Shown in pieces: positions 8,484-17,076 of a stretch of 29,422 nt of DNA. The notes under the pieces are model-generated. The model worked only from the letters and a program-made list of their open reading frames with translations. It made no database searches and had not been told where the DNA came from. The DNA comes from Bacteroidales bacterium UBA1797 (GTDB taxonomy: Bacteria > Bacteroidota > Bacteroidia > Bacteroidales > VadinHA17). The stretch's first letter is position 1, and each line of letters begins with the position of its first letter. The position numbers and the translations under genes are program-made. The stretch lies in contig DCFT01000085.1 of NCBI GenBank assembly GCA_002319885.1, positions 26,959 through 56,380 of the forward strand. The letters run 5' to 3'.

Positions 8484-9764
8484 ATGGATACTCCTCGAGA
8501 AACAATGGATAAAGTAATCCCAAAGAAAAAAGGCCTCCAGAAAAAACATATCGGATACATTGCTATAGGGCTGGCAATTATCGTCCTTATTTATATGGCT
8601 TTCTTCGCCGATCGTACCTCAACATATAAGGTTGAAAAAGATAAACTCATTATTGAGACTGTAACTGAAGATCAGTTTAATGACTACATAACAGTACCCG
8701 GAACAGTGGAACCAATAAGCACAATTTTTCTTGATGCACAGGAAGGTGGGCGTGTTGAAGAAAAAATTGTCGAAGAAGGATCGATGGTCAAAAAAGGAGA
8801 AGTTATCCTGAGACTATCCAATCCTGACTTATATCTGAACATTCTGAACAGTGAGGGTGATCTTGCTTATAAAGAGAATCTATTGAGAAATACACAGATA
8901 GCCATGGAGCAGGACAAACTGCAAATAAAGAGAGACCTTGTGACAATAGGCTACGATATTGAACGAAAGGTGCGTAATTTTCACCAGAATGAAATACTGA
9001 TCAAAGATAATCTTATATCGAAAGAAGAATATATCAGGTCGAAAGAGGATATGGAAATGGCTATCCAGTCGAAAAAACTTTATATCGAACGTGAAACTCA
9101 GGATTCCATTTTCCGTTCAGTAAACGTTGAGACAATGAAAAACGACCTCATAAATATGAGGAAAAACCTGGCCCTTGTTAAAGACAGAGTAAAAAACCTC
9201 AATGTAACTGCCCCGGTAGACGGTCAGCTTGGACTGTTAACACCTGAGATCGGGCAAAATATCAACAGAGGGGAAAACATGGGTCAGATTAATGTGCTTA
9301 CATCATATAAAGTAACTGCACAGATTGACGAACATTATATCGACAGGGTCAGAACACAACTTAATGCAACACTTGACAGACAAGGCAGTAAATTTGATCT
9401 TACTGTAAGAAGAGTTTTCCCTGAAGTGCGGAATGGTACATTCAAAATTGAAATGATTTTCCGTGATAGCATGCCAGATAATATCAGGACAGGCCAAACC
9501 TATTATATAAGTCTGCAGCTTGGTCAGCCAAAAAGATCAGTTCTTGTACCTATCGGAGGATTCTTCCAGGAAACCGGTGGTCAGTGGATATTTGTTCTCG
9601 ATCCTACTGAATCATTCGCTACAAAACGCAATATTTCAATTGGAAGAAAAAATCCTAAATATTACGAAGTGCTTGAAGGTCTTAAACCAGGTGAGAAGGT
9701 TATAGTATCAGGATATGAAACCTTCGGGAAAAACGAAAAACTCATTCTAAAAAAATCAAAATAA
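8484..9764 (+). CDS. HlyD/MacA-type periplasmic adaptor (membrane fusion protein)
   Basis: A 426-residue adaptor that should bridge an inner-membrane permease and the TolC-like channel. One inner-membrane anchor lies at about 22-41, after a basic cytoplasmic N-terminus. Then come the first lipoyl half (about 69-115, with GGRVEEKIVEEGSMVKKG), a coiled-coil hairpin (about 116-225), the second lipoyl half (about 236-268, VTAPVDGQLGLL), a beta barrel (about 270-345) and a membrane-proximal domain up to the end (GLKPGEKVIVSGYE near 405-418). The family is called from this order and from the lipoyl motifs. Its stop is 18 bp before the ATPase start, so the two are cotranscribed. Substrate cannot be read from it. 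Confidence 0.9.
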   Translation: MDTPRETMDKVIPKKKGLQKKHIGYIAIGLAIIVLIYMAFFADRTSTYKVEKDKLIIETVTEDQFNDYITVPGTVEPISTIFLDAQEGGRVEEKIVEEGSMVKKGEVILRLSNPDLYLNILNSEGDLAYKENLLRNTQIAMEQDKLQIKRDLVTIGYDIERKVRNFHQNEILIKDNLISKEEYIRSKEDMEMAIQSKKLYIERETQDSIFRSVNVETMKNDLINMRKNLALVKDRVKNLNVTAPVDGQLGLLTPEIGQNINRGENMGQINVLTSYKVTAQIDEHYIDRVRTQLNATLDRQGSKFDLTVRRVFPEVRNGTFKIEMIFRDSMPDNIRTGQTYYISLQLGQPKRSVLVPIGGFFQETGGQWIFVLDPTESFATKRNISIGRKNPKYYEVLEGLKPGEKVIVSGYETFGKNEKLILKKSK

Positions 9765-9782
9765 CTATTAATAAATAAAGTC

Positions 9783-10451
9783 ATGATTAAAACTAATGAT
9801 TTAACAAAGATCTTCAGAACTGAAGAAGTTGAAACAACTGCACTTAATAAAGTTACTCTCAATGTAAAGGAGGGAGAATATGTAGCAGTGATGGGCCCTT
9901 CGGGATGTGGTAAATCCACTCTCCTGAACATCCTTGGGTTACTCGATAACCCTTCATCAGGAAGTTATGTTTTTAATGGAACTGAGGTTGCTAACCTGAA
10001 GGAACGCGACAGGACAATTTTCCGAAAAGGGAATATTGGTTTTGTTTTCCAGAGCTTTAACCTGATTGATGAACTTAATGTTTATGAAAACGTAGAGTTG
10101 CCTCTGATATACCTTAAAATGAAAACCAGTGACCGTAAGAAAAGTGTTGAGGATGTTCTTGAAAGAATGAAAATTGGGCACCGCGCCAAGCATTTTCCGC
10201 AACAGCTTTCAGGTGGACAACAACAAAGAGTCGCTATTGCAAGAGCAGTGGTAGCAAACCCGAAACTTATACTTGCCGATGAACCTACAGGTAACCTCGA
10301 TTCTAAAAATGGTATTGAAGTTATAAATCTTCTTACCGAACTTAACAAGGAAGGAACAACCATCATAATGGTAACCCACTCCGACAGAGACGCCGGCTAT
10401 GCCCACAGAGTTGTTAACTTATTCGACGGACAGATAGTAACTGAAAAATAG
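9783..10451 (+). CDS. ABC transporter ATPase, MacB/LolD type
   Basis: A 222-residue nucleotide-binding subunit that powers FtsX/MacB-type permeases by mechanotransmission. All motifs are intact: Walker A GPSGCGKST at 38-46, Q-loop Gln90, signature LSGGQ at 142-146, Walker B LILADE at 162-167 with catalytic Glu167, and the switch His199. Its length fits LolD and stand-alone MacB-type ATPases. It is the only ATPase in the window, although six complete permeases are present. It follows the adaptor by 18 bp and is separated from permease P1 by a hairpin with a T-run and a candidate promoter. P1 and P2 are the natural partners; use by the other permeases is inference. Confidence 0.95.
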   Translation: MIKTNDLTKIFRTEEVETTALNKVTLNVKEGEYVAVMGPSGCGKSTLLNILGLLDNPSSGSYVFNGTEVANLKERDRTIFRKGNIGFVFQSFNLIDELNVYENVELPLIYLKMKTSDRKKSVEDVLERMKIGHRAKHFPQQLSGGQQQRVAIARAVVANPKLILADEPTGNLDSKNGIEVINLLTELNKEGTTIIMVTHSDRDAGYAHRVVNLFDGQIVTEK

Positions 10452-10477
10452 TAACTATAACAATCCTGTAAAAACAT

Positions 10478-10517
10478 AAGGTAGGGACGTTGCACACAAC
10501 GTCCCTACCTTTTTTTA
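10478..10517 (+). terminator. Hairpin with T-run after ATPase gene (repeat copy 1)
   Basis: A perfect inverted repeat with 15-bp arms (10478-10492 and 10497-10511) around a CACA loop is followed by seven T's. It has the form of an intrinsic terminator, 26 bp after the ATPase stop. The core of the arms, GTAGGGACGTTG, is shared with the palindrome next to it, so a dispersed repeat seems to serve as terminator here. Confidence 0.6.
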
Positions 10518-10527
10518 TATTAACCAT

Positions 10528-10561
10528 GTTGTAGGGACGTTGCATGCAACGTCCCTACAAC
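10528..10561. repeat. Perfect 34-bp palindrome (repeat copy 2)
   Basis: A perfect loop-less palindrome with 17-bp half-arms centred between 10544 and 10545, with core GTAGGGACGTTGCA. It repeats the core of the hairpin at 10478-10511 in the same arrangement, 16 bp away. No T-run follows it. This looks like a REP-type intergenic palindrome family; the copy number elsewhere is unknown. Confidence 0.7.
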
Positions 10562-10578
10562 TGTCTAAAAATTTGAAC
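10562..10578. promoter_or_regulatory. Candidate activator-binding site (UAS-B) upstream of permease P1
   Basis: TGTCTAAAAATTTGAAC, on the opposite strand GTTCAAATTTTTAGACA, matches the dyad upstream of the regulator gene (18486-18502) at 13 of 17 positions. One half-site is perfect and the other is degraded. It directly abuts the palindrome at 10528-10561 and ends 85 bp before the sigma54-like element at 10664. Weaker than the other two copies. Confidence 0.35.
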
Positions 10579-10663
10579 GGATTTGTGTGATTTATTTACA
10601 AATGACCCCTTTTCTAAAGGAGTATATCAGTATATATGACTGATTATGTGTAATATAGCCTAA

Positions 10664-10679
10664 TTGGCATGTGCTTTGA
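10664..10679 (+). promoter_or_regulatory. Sigma54-like promoter of permease P1
   Basis: TTGGCATGTGCTTTGA matches 12 of 16 positions of the tolC promoter element at 6934-6949 with the same spacing. The -24 half (TTGGCA) is good; the -12 half is TTGA instead of TTGC. Transcription would start near 10690, about 25 bp before the P1 ATG, which is a sensible leader. The weak -12 half keeps confidence moderate. Confidence 0.42.
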
Positions 10680-10715
10680 GATTTTTTTAAAGCATCAATA
10701 CCTAAAATTAGCCCT

Positions 10716-13070
10716 ATGATAAATTTACTATTCCGTAACGGCTTCAGGTCTTTAGTTAAACAGATGCCTTATTCATTTGTAAACATTCTGGGTCTGACAA
10801 TTGGTGTAGCTTCAGTTCTTTTGATATTAATCTGGATTTCTGTGGAAACCAGTTATGATAAGTTTCATAATGACCGGGACAGATTGTTTAGAGTTGCAAT
10901 GATTATGAAAACTCCCAACAAAGATTTTAACCTAGGATCAATATACGATCCTGCAGGTCCGGAATATAAAAGTGAGTTCCCTGTAATAGAAGATATGGTA
11001 AGGTTAGATCCTAAAAATGAATCGGCCAGTTATAATAATAAATTTACGCAGCTTTCTGTTCTATATACTGATAAATCATTTTTTGATCTTTTTTCGTTCG
11101 ATTTAATAAAAGGTGATAAACAAACATGCCTTGAATCGCCTAATAGTATTGTACTTACACAGAAAGCCGTAAGAAAAATCTTTGGCTCAGAAGATCCTAT
11201 GGGAAAAGGTATTCTCATCTCAGGCAATACATACATAATAACTGCCGTGGCAAAAGATCCTCCCGTAAATACAGCTTTGAAATTCGAATGCCTGCTACCT
11301 CTTTCTGTCGATGAGAAACGATCGCATGTCGGATGGGATGGAGGACTGACATGTTATACATTTATAAGGCTAACTAAAGGTGCAGATCCCTCAAGTCTGG
11401 AAAAGCAGATTTTCGATTATATGGAAGGTGTTATCAATAAAGAATACAGACCAATAGGATATCTTGTGACCCCATATCTCCAAAAAATCAGTGACATACA
11501 CCTTCATTCAGATACTATAGAAGATATTGGTACCAAGGGCAGCATAGGATGGATTTACTTGTTTTCAGGTATTGGACTACTTATATTGTTGATTGCCTGT
11601 TTCAACTTCGTAAACATTAGCACAGCTCTTTCCTTCAGAAGAGTAAAAGAGGTTTCTGTAAAAAAAATCTTCGGGTCAGACAGAAAGAATATAATTCTGT
11701 TTTTCTTTGTTGAATCATCAATTGCCATTTTAATTTCTCTTGCACTGGCCTTTTTGTTAGTTAAAATGTTACTTCCTATAGTGTCAGGAACAATGGGTGA
11801 AGATCTGACACTAACAACAATAAGGCTATCTCAATGGATACTGATATATATTATACTCTTTTTTTTCTGTACCATTTTTGCAAGCTTTTACGGCTCTTTT
11901 TATCTCTCTTCAATAAGTCCATTGACATTGCTTAACAGTACAAACCAGGGGAAAAGGAAACAATCTTCACGCAACATCCTGGTAACATGTCAGTATACAA
12001 TCTCCATTGGGCTCATTATCTGTTGTCTTGTGATTTATTCGCAAATGCAGTTCGTTAAAAAAAGCGATAAGGGGTTTAATGAAAAAAACTTACTGTTAAT
12101 CGGCCTAAATTCAAAAACTTCAGCAACACATGAATTGATTGAAAACAAATTTTCTTCGATCCCCGGAGTTACTTCGGTGTCAGTATCAGCTGGGGGAATT
12201 CCGGGTATAGCATTTACTTCGAATGGATATATGCCTGAAGGACTTGACAAACCCATCATGGCAAATGCAGTTTACATTGATGAAAACTATCTGAAAACAA
12301 TGGGAATCACTCTGATAGCCGGCCGTAACTTCCGAAATATCAAAGAAGATGAAAACAAAGTAATCATCAACCAGACTTTTGTCAAATACCTGGGATGGAC
12401 TAATCCGGTAGGTAAATTTATCTCACGAAATGTCAAATATGAAGTAATCGGTGTGGTGAAAGATTTCAACACCTCTTCGCTTCATAATCAAATCCAGCCA
12501 ATCTTTATTACCACAGTTAATGAATTACAACAATTTGACTATGTTATTCTTAAATTTCAGCCTGTGAATATTCCTGATATTCTCAAGAGTACGGAGAGAA
12601 TAATAAAGGAGATTGACCCCACAACTCCGTTCGATTATATGTTCCTGAAGGATTCATTATATTCCTCTTATGCTTCTGAGATGAAACTTAACCTTCTATT
12701 CCTTGTACTGTCGGTTATTGCAATATTCATATCGAGCCTTGGATTATTCGGGTTGGCAACATTTGCCACACAAAGCAGGATGAAGGAGATCAGTATCAGG
12801 AAAATAAATGGAGCGACCATAACCGAAGTGTTCCGTAAATTCAATATTGATTTGTTGAAATGGATCCTTATATCATTCATTATTGCCACTCCGATAGGCT
12901 TATTTGCAATGCATATCTGGCTTAATAATTTTGCCTATAAAACCTCTGTTAGTCTGTTGATCCCGGTTTTATCGGGAATGTTTACCCTGGCTATCGGACT
13001 AATGACGGTAAGCTGGGCTGCCAATAAAGCTGCAAGAACCAATCCTGCGGAGACACTGCGTAAAGAATGA
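10716..13070 (+). CDS. FtsX/MacB-family ABC permease P1 (double-unit, 8 TM)
   Basis: A 784-residue inner-membrane permease made of two MacB-like units in one chain. Unit one has TM 20-42, a periplasmic domain (about 45-275), then TM near 277-302, 328-352 and 372-393. Unit two has TM near 422-442, a second periplasmic domain (about 445-655), then TM near 658-682, 716-735 and 747-768. Each unit has an FtsX coupling-helix motif just after its second TM: KEVSVKKIFGS (311-321) and KEISIRKINGA (690-700), where the ATPase is expected to dock. The C-terminus NPAETLRKE is typical. The chain can thus act as a pseudo-dimer over an ATPase dimer. It lies 264 bp after the ATPase gene, behind its own candidate sigma54 element. 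The substrate is unknown. Confidence 0.88.
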   Translation: MINLLFRNGFRSLVKQMPYSFVNILGLTIGVASVLLILIWISVETSYDKFHNDRDRLFRVAMIMKTPNKDFNLGSIYDPAGPEYKSEFPVIEDMVRLDPKNESASYNNKFTQLSVLYTDKSFFDLFSFDLIKGDKQTCLESPNSIVLTQKAVRKIFGSEDPMGKGILISGNTYIITAVAKDPPVNTALKFECLLPLSVDEKRSHVGWDGGLTCYTFIRLTKGADPSSLEKQIFDYMEGVINKEYRPIGYLVTPYLQKISDIHLHSDTIEDIGTKGSIGWIYLFSGIGLLILLIACFNFVNISTALSFRRVKEVSVKKIFGSDRKNIILFFFVESSIAILISLALAFLLVKMLLPIVSGTMGEDLTLTTIRLSQWILIYIILFFFCTIFASFYGSFYLSSISPLTLLNSTNQGKRKQSSRNILVTCQYTISIGLIICCLVIYSQMQFVKKSDKGFNEKNLLLIGLNSKTSATHELIENKFSSIPGVTSVSVSAGGIPGIAFTSNGYMPEGLDKPIMANAVYIDENYLKTMGITLIAGRNFRNIKEDENKVIINQTFVKYLGWTNPVGKFISRNVKYEVIGVVKDFNTSSLHNQIQPIFITTVNELQQFDYVILKFQPVNIPDILKSTERIIKEIDPTTPFDYMFLKDSLYSSYASEMKLNLLFLVLSVIAIFISSLGLFGLATFATQSRMKEISIRKINGATITEVFRKFNIDLLKWILISFIIATPIGLFAMHIWLNNFAYKTSVSLLIPVLSGMFTLAIGLMTVSWAANKAARTNPAETLRKE

Positions 13071-13135
13071 GGTAAAGCCAGTAAAGACTTTTAAATATAA
13101 GTTTCAAAACCCACTACAATGTTATTTATATACTA

Positions 13136-13143
13136 TGTCTAAA
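13136..13143. promoter_or_regulatory. Half-site TGTCTAAA upstream of permease P2
   Basis: The octamer TGTCTAAA, identical to the good half of UAS-B, lies 97 bp upstream of the P2 start. The second half (GACA at the right distance) is missing and no TTGGCA-type box lies between it and P2. Recorded as a possible degenerate site only. The rest of the 170-bp P1-P2 gap shows no gene and no terminator. Confidence 0.15.
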
Positions 13144-13240
13144 ACAAGATTATGTTAAAGAATACTTATTTTCTGAAATGATATTGAAGTAAATTCTGAA
13201 TTATGGAACGTAGAAACCCAAAACTTAATAAAAAGAAATT

Positions 13241-15637
13241 ATGTTCATCAACTATTTCAAAAATGCAATCAGGATTATATTTTCCCAAAGATTCTACTCA
13301 TTTATAAATATTATAGGTCTATCAATTGGTATTACAGCCTGCATTCTTGTTATACTTTTTGTCAAACATGATTTAAGCTATGACGGCTACAACAAAAATG
13401 CTGAGAATATTTACCGTATTGAATTCAGTTTTCCTCAGGAAGGTGTAGTCAACCATATGGCTCAATCACCGGCTTTGTTAGGCCCTACTCTAAAAAATGA
13501 ATACCCTGAGATTAAGAAACTTTCCCGGATTTATTTTTCAGAACGCAGTCTGGTCAAAGCCGGAGATAAAAGTAATTATGAAAACAGGATTTCATTTGCT
13601 GATTCTGCCTTCTTCGAGATTTTTTCCTATCAGGTTATTGCCGGCGATGTAACTCAGTTTCTTAAAAAACCTAACAGCATAATAATAACCGAATCAACTG
13701 CTAAAAAATACTTTGGAAAAGAAAACCCGCTTGGCAAGATTATCGAGATAAATAAACAGTATAGTTTTGAAGTAACGGGAGAAATTAGAGATGTGCCTGT
13801 TAACTCCCATTTCAAATTTGATTTCATAGCGCCCTATTCTTCGCTTGATAAACAACCGGTTGCTCAGTATTTCCCTCAATGGGGCGCTACTTTCGGATCA
13901 TATACTTATATGCTTGTAGATAAAGGATTTAATTTAAAAGATTTCATAAAGAAAACAGAGAATTTTTTTTCAACACACACAGATATAAAAGAACGTGGAT
14001 GGAAAGTTGTTTTCCGTCCTTTATTGGATATCCATCTTAATTCTCATTCAGGTGATGAAATAGAAGAAAACAGTTCAATGCCGAGGATAATTATTATCAG
14101 TTCAATTGCTCTGTTTATCTTACTGCTGGCATGTATCAACTTTGTGAATCTTTCTACAGCAAGGTCATCAAAACGAGCAATAGAAATCGGAATGCGGAAA
14201 ACAATTGGCGGCTCCAGATTTCAACTTATTCAACAATTTCTTGGTGAATCTGTCTTGTTTTCAATCGCTTCGTTAATAATCTCCTTAATAACTGTCAAAC
14301 TCATTATGCCCTATTTTTCATTACTGGTTGGAACTGAAATAGGATTTGATTATGACAGTGATTGGTCAATCATGTTATTAATTGTTGCAGGTGTTCTTTT
14401 TGTTGGTGTTCTGGCAGGACTATACCCGGCTTTGTTTATTTCGTCTTACCAGCCGGCCAAGGTTATTAAAGGAGTTAATTCTTCAAATAGTGGAAAGAGC
14501 ATGGCATCAAATCTTAGAAAAGGTTTAGTTATACTTCAGTTTTCTATTTCAATTATCCTTATCATCGGAACATTAATTGTAAATCTCCAACTAAGATATT
14601 TAAGAAACTATAATATGGGCTTTGAAAAGGAGAATATGATAGTTCTGCCCGCTTATGGAAAAACTGGTAACAATTATAAAACAATAAAAAATGAATTGAG
14701 AAGTATTCCCGGGGTATTAAGTGCAACCGCAGGCAGAGGAGCACCAACCAGCAGCAACAACATAGGCACTGAGTGCAGACCTAATGGAAATAGTAACAAT
14801 ATTGGAGCTTTCGGTATTGAGGTTAATTCTGTGGACTATGATTATATGAATCATTTCGGAGTAAAACTGATTGCCGGACGATATTTTTCTGAAGATTTTC
14901 CCGGTGATTTTCCAAATACTATGGTAATCAACGAAAAAATGGTCAGGAGTCTTGGTTTTAAAAATCCACAGGATGTAATTGGAAAGTCTTATTCTATTCA
15001 ATTGAATGAATACAAGCCGGTGATTATTGGAGTAGTAAAGGATTTTAATTCCAGCTCTCTTCACAATGAAATAACTTCCCAGGTATTTATGACCAACCCT
15101 AACTGGTTTAAGGAATTTATAGTTAAAGTAAAGTCGGCAAATATGCCATCAACCATCAATAGTTTGAAAGAGGTATGGGCAAAGTTTTTTCCGCAATATC
15201 CATTTGAATATAGTTTCCTGGATGAATCAATTGACAAGATGTACAAATCTGAAGAACGATATTCAAAAGTGATCTCAACATTTTCTGTTGTTGCATTATT
15301 CATCGCATGTCTTGGTTTATTAGGTTTGGCATCATTTGTAACTGAACAGCGTAAAAAAGAAATTGGTATCAGGAAAGTGCAAGGCGCTTCAATAAAAAGT
15401 ATTGTTCAACTTGTTTCAGGTGAGTTTATGTATCTTGTATTAGCAGCAAATTTGATAGCCTGGCCGGTAGCCTATTTCTTTATGAAAAAATGGCTGATAA
15501 GTTTTGCCTATAGAATTGATATAAGTATATGGATCTTTATTTACTCGGGGTTGCTAACATTTATATTTGCACTGCTTACCGTAAGCTATCAGGCCATAAA
15601 GGCTGCACTTGCCAATCCGGTAAAAAGTATAGAATAA
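13241..15637 (+). CDS. FtsX/MacB-family ABC permease P2 (double-unit, 8 TM)
   Basis: A 798-residue paralogue of P1 with the same two-unit plan. TM1 lies at 19-41, a periplasmic domain fills about 45-280, and TMs follow near 283-307, 337-360 and 377-399; unit two starts with a TM near 428-449 and ends with three more in the last 130 residues. The coupling motifs are IEIGMRKTIGGS (314-325) and, in the second unit, KKEIGIRKVQGAS. The chain ends NPVKSIE. The ATG at 13241 gives the usual short basic N-terminus (MFINYFKNAIR) before TM1. The gene follows P1 by 170 bp without a visible terminator, so read-through from the P1 promoter is plausible. It converges on the histidine kinase gene; no terminator is evident in the 71-bp gap. 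Confidence 0.88.
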   Translation: MFINYFKNAIRIIFSQRFYSFINIIGLSIGITACILVILFVKHDLSYDGYNKNAENIYRIEFSFPQEGVVNHMAQSPALLGPTLKNEYPEIKKLSRIYFSERSLVKAGDKSNYENRISFADSAFFEIFSYQVIAGDVTQFLKKPNSIIITESTAKKYFGKENPLGKIIEINKQYSFEVTGEIRDVPVNSHFKFDFIAPYSSLDKQPVAQYFPQWGATFGSYTYMLVDKGFNLKDFIKKTENFFSTHTDIKERGWKVVFRPLLDIHLNSHSGDEIEENSSMPRIIIISSIALFILLLACINFVNLSTARSSKRAIEIGMRKTIGGSRFQLIQQFLGESVLFSIASLIISLITVKLIMPYFSLLVGTEIGFDYDSDWSIMLLIVAGVLFVGVLAGLYPALFISSYQPAKVIKGVNSSNSGKSMASNLRKGLVILQFSISIILIIGTLIVNLQLRYLRNYNMGFEKENMIVLPAYGKTGNNYKTIKNELRSIPGVLSATAGRGAPTSSNNIGTECRPNGNSNNIGAFGIEVNSVDYDYMNHFGVKLIAGRYFSEDFPGDFPNTMVINEKMVRSLGFKNPQDVIGKSYSIQLNEYKPVIIGVVKDFNSSSLHNEITSQVFMTNPNWFKEFIVKVKSANMPSTINSLKEVWAKFFPQYPFEYSFLDESIDKMYKSEERYSKVISTFSVVALFIACLGLLGLASFVTEQRKKEIGIRKVQGASIKSIVQLVSGEFMYLVLAANLIAWPVAYFFMKKWLISFAYRIDISIWIFIYSGLLTFIFALLTVSYQAIKAALANPVKSIE

Positions 15638-15708
15638 ACATTACCCAAATTCCAGACTTAATCCCATGGTATTTTTATAAATTTTCTGCAAAATCCGGAA
15701 AATCATAA

Positions 15709-17076
15709 CTAAAAGAGCATTGTAAAGATTGTGCCTTCTCCCGGTACCGATTCACAAGTAATATTCCCGTTATGAATCCGTACAATTTGTCGCGACAGGC
15801 TTAATCCTATTCCCGAACCTGATTCTTTTGTTGTAAAAAACGGTACAAAAATTTTCTCAAGAGTATCCGCGTCCATACCAGGGCCATTATCCTTAATTGT
15901 TAATACCACCCTACCGTCAGGGTTCCTACTGGCATTCATTGAGATAAAGTCATCTTCTTTATATTTTCCAAATGCTTCGATTGAATTTTTTGCAATATTA
16001 ATAAAAACCTGTGCGAGAAGTTTGTCATCAGCAACCAGAGTTATATCATCAGGTGTTACACTTGACGTGATCAGAGGCCTGACTTTATTATTGTTATTAT
16101 CATTATCAAAACCACTGTTTATCAGAATCATTATCCTCTCGAAAAACTCTTTAATTTTAACTAAGGTAAACTCTGGTTTTGGCAGCTGTGCCAGGCTTCT
16201 GTATGATTCTACAAAATGTATCAATCCTTTGCCATGTTCTTCTATTATATTGAGCCCCCTGATTGTGTCTGAAATAATTCTTGGAGTAATGTATTCTGGG
16301 CGTTTCTGATCTTCTCCCGATTTATAGAAACCTGAAATTGTAGAACTTAAAGACGTAATCGGAGCTACTGAATTCATGATCTCATGGTTAAGAATCCTGA
16401 TCAGTTTTTGCCATGAATCCATCTCATGTGTATCGAGTTCGCTTTTGATATCCTGTAAATTAACTATTTTTATCTCTCTCTTTTGTATTATTATTGTCTG
16501 TGAATGTACCGCCAGACTAAGGAGGTTGTGGTTAACCTTTACATTTATACGTTTCTGTTCTCCCGATTCCATTTTTTCAAGTAATTCCACCAGCTTTGGA
16601 TCAATATTTCTTAATTTATTTATATGTGATATCTGATCAAGGTTAAACATCCTTTTAATCTCCGGATTTGTAAATTCAACAACCCCGTTTTTGTCGAAAG
16701 ATATAATCCCTGTCCTGATCTTCTCCATAATATTCTTATAAAACTTCTCCTGGAGTTCTATATTTATCTTCGCATTTTTTAACTTGTTATTCAATTCGTT
16801 CAGACTTCTGTTAAGCAATTTCTCATTTGAAAATCCTTCCTCTTCAGGGAATATCAATGAAGTATCGTCATTCCTTACGGCACTAAAGAAAAACGCCAGT
16901 TTCTTATTGGTCCTGTTAAGCCAGACTCCAAATGAAATTGTGAGCAGAGCCACACCAATAATTGAAATTATTGAATATGTAAGGTCTTTCCCAAAACTGA
17001 ATGCAAAGGCGACTGTTAAAAGGATTATCCCTGTCAGATAGGCAATGATAACCAGGTAAAATCTTTTATAAATCAT
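15709..17076 (-). CDS. NtrB/NtrY-type histidine kinase with minimal periplasmic loop
   Basis: A 455-residue membrane sensor kinase, the likely partner of the NtrC-type regulator encoded just upstream. Two TM helices lie at about 8-28 and 33-53, with only a few residues between them, so there is almost no periplasmic sensor. A linker coiled coil (about 85-115) and a PAS-like domain (about 113-210) follow. The H-box is ILNHEIMNSVAPI with His231 as phosphoacceptor. The ATPase domain has the N-box NIAKNSIEAF (360-369), G1 DNGPGM (396-401), F-box FVPFFTTK and G2 GSGIGLSL (420-427). A short Asn-rich run sits at 325-330. The ATG overlaps the end of the regulator gene by 11 bp, which implies coupled translation. 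Confidence 0.92.
   Translation of the reverse strand: MIYKRFYLVIIAYLTGIILLTVAFAFSFGKDLTYSIISIIGVALLTISFGVWLNRTNKKLAFFFSAVRNDDTSLIFPEEEGFSNEKLLNRSLNELNNKLKNAKINIELQEKFYKNIMEKIRTGIISFDKNGVVEFTNPEIKRMFNLDQISHINKLRNIDPKLVELLEKMESGEQKRINVKVNHNLLSLAVHSQTIIIQKREIKIVNLQDIKSELDTHEMDSWQKLIRILNHEIMNSVAPITSLSSTISGFYKSGEDQKRPEYITPRIISDTIRGLNIIEEHGKGLIHFVESYRSLAQLPKPEFTLVKIKEFFERIMILINSGFDNDNNNNKVRPLITSSVTPDDITLVADDKLLAQVFINIAKNSIEAFGKYKEDDFISMNASRNPDGRVVLTIKDNGPGMDADTLEKIFVPFFTTKESGSGIGLSLSRQIVRIHNGNITCESVPGEGTIFTMLF

Noticed and set aside
10478..10561. The two palindromes as terminal inverted repeats of a small transposon
   Set aside because: Only 16 bp separate them, there is no cargo or transposase and no target duplication is visible. 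A REP-like pair fits better.
16087..16104. Asn-rich run in the kinase as a sign of a frameshift
   Set aside because: The repeat keeps the reading frame and the N, G1 and G2 boxes follow intact, so it is an in-frame low-complexity loop.
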